Shown here piece by piece: positions 26,747 to 33,976 of a stretch of 64,000 nt of DNA. The stretch is from an uncultured Christensenellaceae bacterium (GTDB lineage: Bacteria > Bacillota > Clostridia > Christensenellales > UBA3700). The notes beneath the pieces are model-generated. The model ran no database searches. It had not been told where the DNA came from and saw only the letters and a list, made by a program, of their open reading frames with translations. Within the stretch, counting starts at the first letter, position 1. Each line of letters starts with the position of its first letter. The stretch lies in assembly GCA_944383895.1 (NCBI GenBank), contig CALWRH010000002.1:124001-188000 (forward strand), written 5' to 3'. The position numbers were made by a program, and so were the translations under genes.

Positions 26747-27763
26747 TTATTTTGCGTAGCGCGCTGTCAGCGCGGCGTATTCTTCGTCGGTTATCCAAAG
26801 TACGCTGCCGTGTCTGGGAGAGAAGTCAAAATCGTAATATGACGGGTTTACGCGTTTGAAAGACGTCATATCGTCTGTCTGCTGCATTACGAATTTGCCT
26901 TTGCTGTAACAGTCCAGCATCATTACATAGCTGTCTGTTCCGTTTATGTTGTATATAAAGTTGCCTTCTACGTTGGTGTAAAAAACGCTCACGACGGGAT
27001 CTTCGGGTTCTGTATACGGTCCGTTCGGTCTGTCGGCGGTAGCGTAGCAGATCTTGCTTTCGTTCTCGTCTTTATAATACAGATAATAAATCCCGTCTTT
27101 TTCTATGATGTCGCCGTCTATCGCGTCTTTGCCGCTTGAGGGTGCAAACAGTTTGGTCGGCTCGCTTATCGTTCTGAAATCATCTGTGTATGCGTACCAC
27201 ATCACTGTGCCGCTCCAGCCGTTTTCCGCGCTGTTTTCGCAGTTTGCCCAATACAGCATGTATTTGCCTTCGTTTTCATCCCATATTGCCTGAGGCGCCC
27301 ACGCGCGTACTGTGTCGGGCAGTCCGTTCTCTCTCATGTCTATGAGTCCGACTTCAGTCCAATCGAGCAGATCTTCGCTGTGCCATACGATAAGGCAGTG
27401 ATTTGACGACCAGCCTTCTTCGCTTTTCATGTCTGTCGCGAGTATGTAATAACTGCCGTCCTGAGCTCTGAACAGATAAGGATCCCTTGCGCTTTTGGTC
27501 CCGAGCGTCTGAGAAATGACGGGTTTGTTGTCGTTAAGGGGAGTGAAGTCGTAGCCGTCTTCGCTCACGGCAAAACATATGCGTTCTTCTTCCGGCTCGT
27601 TGCCCGTAAAGTAGACCATCAGGTATTTGCCGTCTTTGCTTACGGCTTTTTCTGCATAGTCTATTATGCCTGTGACGTAAAGGCATACAGGCAATACGAC
27701 CGCGACGAGCAGTACGACTAACGCAATTGAAACAGATATGATTATTTTTGTTTTCCCAGACAT
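26747..27763 (-). CDS. Membrane-anchored GH43-like five-bladed beta-propeller protein, copy A
   Basis: 338 residues. An N-terminal transmembrane anchor (KIIISVSIALVVLLVAVVLP) lacks a clear cleavage site. The remainder follows the GH43 pattern: SARDPYLFRAQDGSYYILAT with the likely base aspartate, RAWAPQAIWDENEGKYMLYW, and IDGDIIEKDGIYYLYYKDE. Related GH43 enzymes trim arabinose or xylose side chains; substrate unknown here. It is a paralogue of the next gene. AAGGAT precedes the ATG. The outward orientation of the propeller is inferred from the positive residues before the helix. Confidence 0.82.
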   Translation of the reverse strand: MSGKTKIIISVSIALVVLLVAVVLPVCLYVTGIIDYAEKAVSKDGKYLMVYFTGNEPEEERICFAVSEDGYDFTPLNDNKPVISQTLGTKSARDPYLFRAQDGSYYILATDMKSEEGWSSNHCLIVWHSEDLLDWTEVGLIDMRENGLPDTVRAWAPQAIWDENEGKYMLYWANCENSAENGWSGTVMWYAYTDDFRTISEPTKLFAPSSGKDAIDGDIIEKDGIYYLYYKDENESKICYATADRPNGPYTEPEDPVVSVFYTNVEGNFIYNINGTDSYVMMLDCYSKGKFVMQQTDDMTSFKRVNPSYYDFDFSPRHGSVLWITDEEYAALTARYAK

Positions 27764-27806
27764 GATGTATCCTTATGATTTTTTGCACGGGTGTATGTTA
27801 TTTGTG

Positions 27807-28829
27807 TTAATTCAATCCGAAGTTCTTTACGAGATAAGCGTATTCGGAGTCGGTTATCGCGATCACGGCTCCGTGTCGAGGAGAGAAATCGAAACTGTAA
27901 TCTCTCGGATTGACGCGTTTGAAATTGACAAGATCTTCGGACTGCTGCATATAGAAACAGCCGTTTTTATAGCTGTCCATGATCATGACGTAAGTGTCCG
28001 TACCCGTCAGCTTGTAGACGAAACTGCCTTCAACGCCCTGATAGCGCACGTTGACGACGTTGTTTTCAGGCGCGGTATAGGGTCCCGTAAGGCTGTCTGA
28101 TACGGCGTAGCAGATGTCGTCCAAGCCCTGATCTTTGTAATAAAGATAATATTTGCCGTCCTTTACAACGATATCTCCGTCTATGCAGTCTGCGTCGCTT
28201 TGCGTCCTGAAAAGCACTTCGGGCTGTGTTTCGAAGGATCTGAAATCTTTGGTATAAGCGTACCACAGGCAGGTTTCCGTAGAAGTACCTGCAGCCTCGT
28301 CGAGCCACTGACTTGAAGAATAATATATCATATACATTTTCTTTTCGCTGTCCCATATAGCCTGAGGAGCCCACGCGCGGTTTGTACCTTCTACTATCTC
28401 TCTTAAGTCTATAACCGTTTCGTTCTCCCAATGCACGAGATCGTCAGAAGACCATGTGACGATAGAGTGGTTGCTTGTCCAGCCGAGATTGCTTTGCATA
28501 TCGGTTGCGACGAGATAATATTTGCCGTTGACGCCGCGAGTTATGTGCGGATCGCGTGCGCAGCCCGTGCCGAGAGTCTGCTCTATGACGGGCTCGTTGT
28601 TATTGAGAGGAGAGAAGTTGTAGCCGTCTTTGCTTAATGCAAAGCGTATGGTTTCGTCCTCGGGATCGTTGCCGCCGAAATAGACGAGCAGATAACCGCC
28701 TTTTTCCGTATGTACGGGTTCTGCGTAATTTATGTAACCCAAAGAATAGAGAATAACGGGCACGGATACTGCCGCCGCAAGCAGAACCAGCACGACGCAG
28801 GTCGCGATTATCTTCAAAGTTTTGTTCAT
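27807..28829 (-). CDS. Membrane-anchored GH43-like five-bladed beta-propeller protein, copy B
   Basis: 340 residues from the ATG at 28829. An in-frame GTG six bases upstream is rejected because it would touch the GAGG site. The anchor is LKIIATCVVLVLLAAAVSVP. The shared motifs are CARDPHITRGVNGKYYLVAT, RAWAPQAIWDSEKKMYMIYY and CIDGDIVVKDGKYYLYYKD. Sequence resemblance to copy A along the whole length shows tandem duplication. It is the first gene of the operon, behind a good promoter (28848-28876), and is likely an extracellular, membrane-tethered glycosidase. Confidence 0.82.
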   Translation of the reverse strand: MNKTLKIIATCVVLVLLAAAVSVPVILYSLGYINYAEPVHTEKGGYLLVYFGGNDPEDETIRFALSKDGYNFSPLNNNEPVIEQTLGTGCARDPHITRGVNGKYYLVATDMQSNLGWTSNHSIVTWSSDDLVHWENETVIDLREIVEGTNRAWAPQAIWDSEKKMYMIYYSSSQWLDEAAGTSTETCLWYAYTKDFRSFETQPEVLFRTQSDADCIDGDIVVKDGKYYLYYKDQGLDDICYAVSDSLTGPYTAPENNVVNVRYQGVEGSFVYKLTGTDTYVMIMDSYKNGCFYMQQSEDLVNFKRVNPRDYSFDFSPRHGAVIAITDSEYAYLVKNFGLN

Positions 28830-28847
28830 AAACACACCTCGTCTATT

Positions 28848-28876
28848 ATTGTAAAATAAAATAGATATAAGGTCAA
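28848..28876 (-). promoter_or_regulatory. Promoter of the GH43-like/reductase operon
   Basis: Minus strand: TTGACC (28876-28871), 17-nt spacer, TACAAT (28853-28848), about 20 nt before the start codon. Confidence 0.75.
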
Positions 28877-28998
28877 CGGGTTAAAAGAAATTGAACAGAG
28901 CGCATATAGCGTAAAAATCGAACTTGTTAAAAATATTTGTAATTTGACGAAAAAATAATAGACAAAATCAAAAGCGTATGATAATATAATAATGCTTT

Positions 28999-29073
28999 GG
29001 CTCTGTGGTCCAGCGGTTAAGACTCAGCCCTCTCACGGCTGCTACTGGGGTTCGATTCCCCACAGAGTCACCA
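28999..29073 (+). tRNA. tRNA-Glu (anticodon CTC)
   Basis: 75 nt. Acceptor GGCTCTG pairs with CAGAGTC (one G-U). The D-arm is GTCCAGCGGTTAAGAC. The anticodon stem is CAGCC/GGCTG with loop CTCTCAC (anticodon CTC, reading GAG). The T-stem is TGGGG/CCCCA with loop TTCGATT. Discriminator A and encoded CCA (29071-29073). A promoter-like TAGACA...TAATAT/TATAAT lies at 28959-28990. A terminator hairpin starts 7 nt after CCA, and the last 21 nt recur four more times downstream. Confidence 0.97.
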
Positions 29074-29737
29074 ACATATGTTTGCCACCCTTTTCGGGTG
29101 GCAAATTTTATATATGGGATTCTCACCCCAGACGTCTGCTCGCATGTTCGCATCCGTGACTGGGTGCACGCGATTGTCTGCGGGGCAGATACCCTGACGG
29201 CAATCGCTGAAAGGCGAATCCCCACAGAGTCACCAACACATGTTTGCCACCCTTTTCGGGTGGCAAATTTTATATATCCGAGGGGATTCTCACCCCAGAC
29301 GTCTGCTCACACGTTCGCATCCGTGACTGGGTGCACGCGATTGTCTGCGGGGCAGATACCCTGACGGCAATCGCTGAAAGGCGAATCCCCACAGAGTCAC
29401 CAACACATGTTTGCCACCCTTTTCGGGTGGCAAATTTTATATATCCGAGGGGATTCTCACCCCAGACGTCTGCTCACACGTTCGCATCCGTGACTGGGTG
29501 CACGCGATTGTCTGCGGGGCAGATACCCTGACGGCAATCGCTGAAAGGCGAATCCCCACAGAGTCACCAACACATGTTTGCCACCCTTTTCGGGTGGCAA
29601 ATTTTATATATCCGTGGAGATTCTTACCCCGGAGCGTCTGCTCACACGTTCGCATCTGCGACTGGGTGCACGCGATTGTCTGTGGGGCAGATACCCTGAC
29701 GGCAATCGCTGAAAGGCGAATCCCCACAGAGTCACCA
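29053..29737 (+). repeat. Tandem array of four 162-168-bp units, each ended by the tRNA-Glu 3' end
   Basis: The tRNA 3' end CACAGAGTCACCA recurs at 29223, 29390, 29557 and 29725 (spacings 162, 167, 167, 168), preceded in each copy by CGAATCCC instead of CGATTCCC. Each unit has four parts in order. First is the terminator TTTGCCACCC-TTTTC-GGGTGGCAAA-TTTTAT. Second is a degenerate inverted T-arm (GGGATTCTCACCCCAG, 14 of 17 against the reverse complement of the tRNA from unit 2 on). Third is a core GCTCACACGTTCGCATCCGTG. Last is a stretch that aligns loosely with the tRNA itself from D-arm to CCA (CAG..CCCTGACGGC), able to pair GCGATTG/CAATCGC. Apparent open reading frames through the array are by-products of its period and are not called. 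Confidence 0.9.
29081..29112 (+). terminator. Intrinsic terminator of tRNA-Glu (copies at 29243, 29410, 29577)
   Basis: A 10-bp perfect stem TTTGCCACCC/GGGTGGCAAA with loop TTTTC and the tail TTTTATATAT. The hairpin is unchanged in all four units although other parts of the units vary, which hints that it is maintained. Confidence 0.92.
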
Positions 29738-30157
29738 GAAAAGATGCGCTTTACGGCGCGTCTTTTTTTTGTTTTCGCAATCCTTTTTGCGGCTTTGTCG
29801 CCGCGTGCCGACGTTGAGTTGAGCGCGCTTTTTTTTGTCGGGTGAATCACGGTATATCTTTTTTCAAATTATGGCAACTTAAAAAGACGATAGCCAAATG
29901 CTGGCAATGTCACTTTGTTATAATCGTATCGTAAAGGCGCGCCGATGGCGTTTTGTCGCAACCGTTTAGAGGAGTCTGCCTTTTAGAATTAACATAGGAG
30001 AAATCAAGGGATCGTACGCATTTTCATGCGGACGGCTTTAAACGGAATAATTGCAACCGCAGTTATTCCGTATAGGGTACACCGATTCTGGCAGGTCAAT
30101 GCTACAATGAAATCACCGGGAATAAAAACGGATTGCGCAATTCTTCAAAGGAAGAAG
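29738..30157 (+). promoter_or_regulatory. Intergenic region with extended -10 promoter and long structured leader
   Basis: An extended -10 element TGTTATAAT (29916-29924) is present; no good -35 is seen. The leader to 30157 (~225 nt) can form CGCAT-TTTC-ATGCG near 30018-30031 and CGGAATAA...TTATTCCG (30043-30070). Before it, 29738-29900 holds a short T-rich stretch after the array and no credible gene. An in-frame ATG at 30026 could extend the next protein but lacks a ribosome binding site. Confidence 0.45.
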
Positions 30158-30376
30158 ATGAACAAAACAATGACGGCACTGTACCTGACGTGGTTACTCT
30201 GCACGCAAGGCTATTTCCAGAAAGGGAAAGTCATGGCGTGCAACGAGATCTCGCAGCGCACTTTTTGTCGCGCCATCGCCGAGATCAAGATGTTTCTTAT
30301 AGAATACGGTATACCCAAAGAACTGGTATACGAAAAGAAGAATTCGAGGTATTTACTCAGAGATATCGAATTCTGA
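30158..30376 (+). CDS. Small stand-alone helix-turn-helix protein
   Basis: 72 residues from the ATG at 30158, which has AAAGGAAG upstream. The central part GYFQKGKVMACNEISQRTF and RAIAEIKMFLIEYG has the spacing of the winged HTH found at the N-terminus of DeoR/WYL-type regulators, including the S-x-R-T-x-x-R recognition-helix pattern. The C-terminal KKNSRYLL would be the wing. The ligand or WYL domain is missing, so this is a DNA-binding module alone. It converges with and overlaps the next gene by 24 nt at the 3' ends. Target unknown. Confidence 0.6.
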   Translation: MNKTMTALYLTWLLCTQGYFQKGKVMACNEISQRTFCRAIAEIKMFLIEYGIPKELVYEKKNSRYLLRDIEF

Positions 30377-31822
30377 ACCGTAAGCCCTTACGAACGCGTC
30401 GTAGGGGCTTTCTTTTGCGTCCGAATAACCCATAGCGTCGCAGATAGTCTTTATGAACGGCGCGTAGTCGTTGAAATAGTCTTCGCGGAGTTGCTTTTTG
30501 TATTCGTCCGACCATTGACGCGTTTCGTCGTAATAGTAACCCGTCGTCGCGTTGCACGAGAGCTTGTGCGCCGCGGCAGACGCTTCGGCGAGCGCGGTCG
30601 CGAGGTCTTCGAGCCCCGCCGTTTTTGCGATCTCTCCCGCCTCGTCGAGATAGGAGCAGATGTACAGAGGATAATAGCGCACGTGGTATTCAAGGTCTAT
30701 TTCAGTGTTGACAGTATCGAAACAGCCGTATATCGAAGCGGCGGTGTCGAATTGTTCGTTCAACGAAAACTCGTCGAACGGATTGCTGAAGTAAGAGCGG
30801 AAATAAGCGAAATAGCCGAACAGCTTGTCAAAGTCGGCTTCTATCTTCATAAAAAGATCGTTTATTTCTACCGCGTTCTCACCGTAAACGCGCTCGTCGA
30901 GCCATACCGCCTGCCATATCGCGTATACGGTCTTGTCCGAAGTGATCTGTATCTGCTTCTCAAAACATTCGCCCGACCCGTCCTCGGCGGTGTTCCAGCC
31001 TTTGAAGACGTAGCCGTCTTTCGAGGGAGATGACAGGAGGAAGTAATCCTTGTTGGAGACCTTGCTCGTCGACACCCTTTGGTCGGCAAAGTCGTCGACA
31101 AGGGCAAGCGTGTAGACGGTGTTGGTCTCTTTTACCAGCGTTTCGTATTTTGCCGCTATGTCGTTGTATTTTTCGACAATGTCTTTATTTTCGGCGACGG
31201 TCGTTTCGTATTTGTTTTTATAGTCGAGCAGCGATGCGTTCTGCGTGAAGGAGACCGCACTCAGCACTATGAACGCGACGAGAAGACAGGTAACGATCGC
31301 GGTCGCCAGCTTCCAGCGTTTGAGCAGTCGCCATATCCTTGCCGATCTCGCGTCTCCGATCGGACGCGCCGTTACGGGCGACGACATGTCGGCTTTGAGC
31401 GAGAACAGTTCGGTCGGCGTGACCGCGTAGAGCGCGCAGAGATCTTTGAGCGTCGCGGCATCGGGGAGAAGTTTTGCGTTTTCCCATTTTGCGACCGTGC
31501 TCTGGTTTACGTATAGCTGTTTTGCCACTTCGCTCTGAGTGAGTTTGCACCTTGTGCGCAGAGAGGCGAGGAAAGCCGCAAAGCGGCTCGCGTCGAAGTC
31601 GGAAGAAAGAGGAGGCGCGCCGTCGTCCTCGCCCGTGATAAGAACGCTTACGCTTACCTGAAGCGCGCGCGAAAGGGCGGGCATTTTGTCTGCACCCGGG
31701 AAGCTGTCTCCGCGTTCCCACTTGCCCACGGACTGAAAGGATATGTTGCATTCCGAGGCGATGTCCTGCTGAGTCTTGCCCAGTTCTTTTCTTCTCTGTC
31801 TGATAATTTCGTGTATTTCCAT
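30353..31822 (-). CDS. Transmembrane regulator: two XRE helix-turn-helix domains, one membrane helix, extracellular domain
   Basis: 489 residues. HTH 1 (~7-60, LGKTQQDIASECNISFQSVG) and HTH 2 (~82-137, CKLTQSEVAKQLYVNQSTVA) are both XRE/Cro-type. A single transmembrane helix follows at ~170-192 (ATAIVTCLLVAFIVLSAVSF), then a short coiled coil (~196-231). A repeat of the Listeria-Bacteroides/InlB type (~267-305, KDGYVFKGWNTAEDGSGECF) and an unknown ~180-residue C-terminal domain complete it. It appears to be a one-component membrane sensor that binds DNA inside and a signal outside. The start at 31822 has GAGGAG. A consensus promoter with CGTTGAC direct repeats suggests self-regulation. Confidence 0.85.
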   Translation of the reverse strand: MEIHEIIRQRRKELGKTQQDIASECNISFQSVGKWERGDSFPGADKMPALSRALQVSVSVLITGEDDGAPPLSSDFDASRFAAFLASLRTRCKLTQSEVAKQLYVNQSTVAKWENAKLLPDAATLKDLCALYAVTPTELFSLKADMSSPVTARPIGDARSARIWRLLKRWKLATAIVTCLLVAFIVLSAVSFTQNASLLDYKNKYETTVAENKDIVEKYNDIAAKYETLVKETNTVYTLALVDDFADQRVSTSKVSNKDYFLLSSPSKDGYVFKGWNTAEDGSGECFEKQIQITSDKTVYAIWQAVWLDERVYGENAVEINDLFMKIEADFDKLFGYFAYFRSYFSNPFDEFSLNEQFDTAASIYGCFDTVNTEIDLEYHVRYYPLYICSYLDEAGEIAKTAGLEDLATALAEASAAAHKLSCNATTGYYYDETRQWSDEYKKQLREDYFNDYAPFIKTICDAMGYSDAKESPYDAFVRAYGSEFDISE

Positions 31823-31841
31823 AAAGCCACTCCTCAAAGCA

Positions 31842-31870
31842 ATTATATAATCGTCAACGCTTTCTGTCAA
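31842..31870 (-). promoter_or_regulatory. Consensus promoter of the double-HTH regulator with direct repeats
   Basis: Minus strand: TTGACA (31870-31865), 17-nt spacer, TATAAT (31847-31842). CGTTGAC occurs twice with a 13-bp period across the -35 and spacer, a plausible tandem operator for a protein with two HTH domains. Confidence 0.8.
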
Positions 31871-31942
31871 CGCGCCTTGAAAACATACGGGCATTTATTA
31901 TTAGTCAGCGGTATAAATTGCCGACAGTTGGCATAGACGATC

Positions 31943-31951
31943 TGGTATAAT
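31943..31951 (+). promoter_or_regulatory. Extended -10 promoter of the small membrane protein genes
   Basis: TGGTATAAT on the plus strand, about 85 nt before the ATG at 32035; no convincing -35. It is divergent from the regulator promoter ~75 bp away, so the regulator could control both. Confidence 0.5.
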
Positions 31952-32034
31952 ATAAAAAAAATTCCGACGGTCAATGCCCCGCGGAGTGTCGGCGCGGGCA
32001 TTCGAGACGGTACGGTTTGATAAAGGAGCGGTAT

Positions 32035-32361
32035 ATGAAAGAAAAGAAAATTGCCGGGATATTGCATATTCTTGCGATAATATATCTGATCTGTCTCGCA
32101 GTAGGAGGTCTGGCGGGCGGGATCGTGCTGATGATGGAAGGTGATTCACTGATGGTGTTTTTCGGGTTGATCACGGTTGTCGGCGGCGCGTTGATCGGCA
32201 CGACTATCTGGGCGCTTCTCGAGGGAGCTTCCCGGCTCGTCCTCAATTCGGGATACAAAGGCAACGGAGGAGCTACGGAAAGCGCAGACGATGACAAAGC
32301 GGTGAAAAAGGTAGTGCATTATAAGAGTTTCGATACGCCTTTCGATAAAACAAGCAATTAA
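32035..32361 (+). CDS. Small two-helix membrane protein, unknown function
   Basis: 108 residues from the ATG at 32035 (AAAGGAG upstream). Two hydrophobic segments, IAGILHILAIIYLICLAVGG and MVFFGLITVVGGALIGTTIW, are followed by a polar tail. No family is recognised. It is cotranscribed with the next membrane gene (23-nt gap) and divergent from the transmembrane regulator, suggesting a shared cell-envelope response. Confidence 0.65.
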   Translation: MKEKKIAGILHILAIIYLICLAVGGLAGGIVLMMEGDSLMVFFGLITVVGGALIGTTIWALLEGASRLVLNSGYKGNGGATESADDDKAVKKVVHYKSFDTPFDKTSN

Positions 32362-32384
32362 ACGGCGATCGGGGAGAAGAGTTT

Positions 32385-32927
32385 ATGATCTATTACAAAT
32401 TAGACAAAAGGGTGTTCGTTCTGTACGGGGTCGTGATGGGCGTGCTCGCGTTTCTGACGGTTTTTCCCATCATGTATCTGTTCGATAAGGCGCTTATAAA
32501 TATCGTCAATGCGGCTCTGATCGCGTTGCTTACCGGAGCCGTCTCGGGAGTCGGGTTTGCGGTGTTGGTCGGGTACCGGATGAAAAAAATTACCGCCGCT
32601 TTCAGTCAGCTGATCGACGAGGTGAAAGACAAACGCGGAGTGATATGCGGAGGACTTTTCGGCAGACGGACATTAAACTTGTTGTTGATCACGCCGTACA
32701 CGATAGAGATATACGCTTACGGCAATCCGCACGACAGGTCGATGATCGTGAGAGACGAGATCGCGTCTATGACGTATGAAAAAAAGACTTTTTTCGTGAC
32801 CGACAAAGCGGGCAGAGAATATGAGCTCAGGCCGTATGACAAGGATCTGAGCGACGCGATATTGAAAGAGTTCACCAGGAACAGGAAAGCGAAGACGACT
32901 GATAATACGTCAGACAGATCCGCATAA
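32385..32927 (+). CDS. Membrane protein with two N-terminal helices and a cytoplasmic domain, unknown function
   Basis: 180 residues. Helices are at ~12-35 (VLYGVVMGVLAFLTVFPIMY) and ~42-65 (NAALIALLTGAVSGVGFAVL). A soluble part of ~110 residues (LNLLLITPYTIEIYAYGNPH, MIVRDEIASMTYEKKTFFV) has the strand pattern of a small PH-like barrel; this is an inference from pattern only. GGGGAGAAGAG precedes the start. A strong terminator follows. Confidence 0.65.
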   Translation: MIYYKLDKRVFVLYGVVMGVLAFLTVFPIMYLFDKALINIVNAALIALLTGAVSGVGFAVLVGYRMKKITAAFSQLIDEVKDKRGVICGGLFGRRTLNLLLITPYTIEIYAYGNPHDRSMIVRDEIASMTYEKKTFFVTDKAGREYELRPYDKDLSDAILKEFTRNRKAKTTDNTSDRSA

Positions 32928-32974
32928 GCGTCGCGAAAGACCTTGGCGCGGCAACGTCGCAAAATGCAAAAGAA

Positions 32975-33007
32975 TAAAAAACTCCCTTGCAAGAAAAGGG
33001 AGTTTTT
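32975..33007. terminator. Bidirectional terminator between convergent genes
   Basis: Stem AAAAACTCCCTT/AAGGGAGTTTTT around loop GCAAGAA, with A and T runs on the two sides, so it can serve both the membrane-protein operon and the minus-strand dnaC-like operon. Confidence 0.88.
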
Positions 33008-33036
33008 GCTTTTTATGAACACGGGCAGGTAAATTT

Positions 33037-33975
33037 TCAGAATCTGAATTTTCTCAGGTCGTCCCCGAGAAGTTCGCGGGTGACAGAGTACGACTTGTTT
33101 GTCATGCGGGATACGGTGCGTTCTCCGTAGCGCAACATCAGCTCTTCGAGGTCAAGATTGGACGTTATCATAGTTTTTTTGCCTCGCACTATACGAGTAT
33201 CCACGACGTTATACAGATATTCTTTTGTAACGCTTTTGAGTACGGGCTCGGTGCCGAGGTCGTCGATTATCAGCATTTCGCAGTCAAGCAGAAAATCCAT
33301 ATACTTGGCGCGTTCGGAAATATTCGAGGTATGGTACTTAAGCATAAGATTGTTGAATTCGAACGCAGTTAGGAAACATACCGACACTCCTTTTTCGAGG
33401 AGTTCGTTGGCGATAGCATATGCGAGAGAGGTTTTGCCTACTCCCGATTGACCCGTAAGAAGGATAAAATTGACGCGAGTATCGTGAAAACGGTCGCAGA
33501 ATTCCTTCATCTTGTCGTACAACACGCTGAGTTGTTTGCTTTGCGCGCAATCGACGTCGCCTGCACGGTTGTCGGAGAATCTGAATTTGGGTATGCGTTT
33601 TATGCCGCTGTCCTCTTTTACTAAAGCCATATATAGAGGCATTGCACAGGAGCAGAGTCTTTCTCCGATAAATCCCGTATCTCCGCATTTAGAGCAGTGA
33701 ACGTGCAAAGACAGATCGTATCCTTTATCTGCGCATATCGAGTCGACTGCCGCTTTTGCATTGTTGTACGTTTTTTCTTCGTCAGCACAGTCTTTGCCTT
33801 GCGCTTTTGCGCGGGCATAGGCAATAGATGCGTCGAGGAGTATTTTTTCCGCTTTGACGTATTCGGGATCTTTGCGCGCAACGGTACAACGCGACTTCTG
33901 ATCTCTTTCTTCGCGTTCTCTCAGTGCTGCGTAGCGTGCGGATATTATTCTCGTATATCTTTTTGCGTATCTCAT
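33037..33975 (-). CDS. DnaC/DnaI-type replicative helicase loader (AAA+ ATPase)
   Basis: 312 residues. A helical N-terminal part is followed by a zinc-finger motif (~94-110, CSKCGDTGFIGERLCSC), as in DnaI. The AAA+ core has Walker A GQSGVGKTSLA, Walker B MLIIDDLGTE, sensor region TMITSNLDLEEL and arginine-rich GERTVSRM. Known role of the family: delivers the DnaB-type helicase to the origin or to stalled forks. It directly follows the DnaD-like gene (start one base after its stop), a pairing usual in Firmicutes. Confidence 0.9.
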   Translation of the reverse strand: MRYAKRYTRIISARYAALREREERDQKSRCTVARKDPEYVKAEKILLDASIAYARAKAQGKDCADEEKTYNNAKAAVDSICADKGYDLSLHVHCSKCGDTGFIGERLCSCAMPLYMALVKEDSGIKRIPKFRFSDNRAGDVDCAQSKQLSVLYDKMKEFCDRFHDTRVNFILLTGQSGVGKTSLAYAIANELLEKGVSVCFLTAFEFNNLMLKYHTSNISERAKYMDFLLDCEMLIIDDLGTEPVLKSVTKEYLYNVVDTRIVRGKKTMITSNLDLEELMLRYGERTVSRMTNKSYSVTRELLGDDLRKFRF

Positions 33976-33976
33976 A

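Noticed and set aside
29053..29737. CRISPR-like array
   Set aside because: Units are 162-168 bp and almost identical throughout, with no short repeats separated by unique spacers and no cas genes.
29005..29850. Several open reading frames of 60-145 codons on both strands through the tRNA-Glu array
   Set aside because: They repeat with the array period, include tRNA sequence, lack ribosome binding sites and arise because the unit has few stops in some frames.
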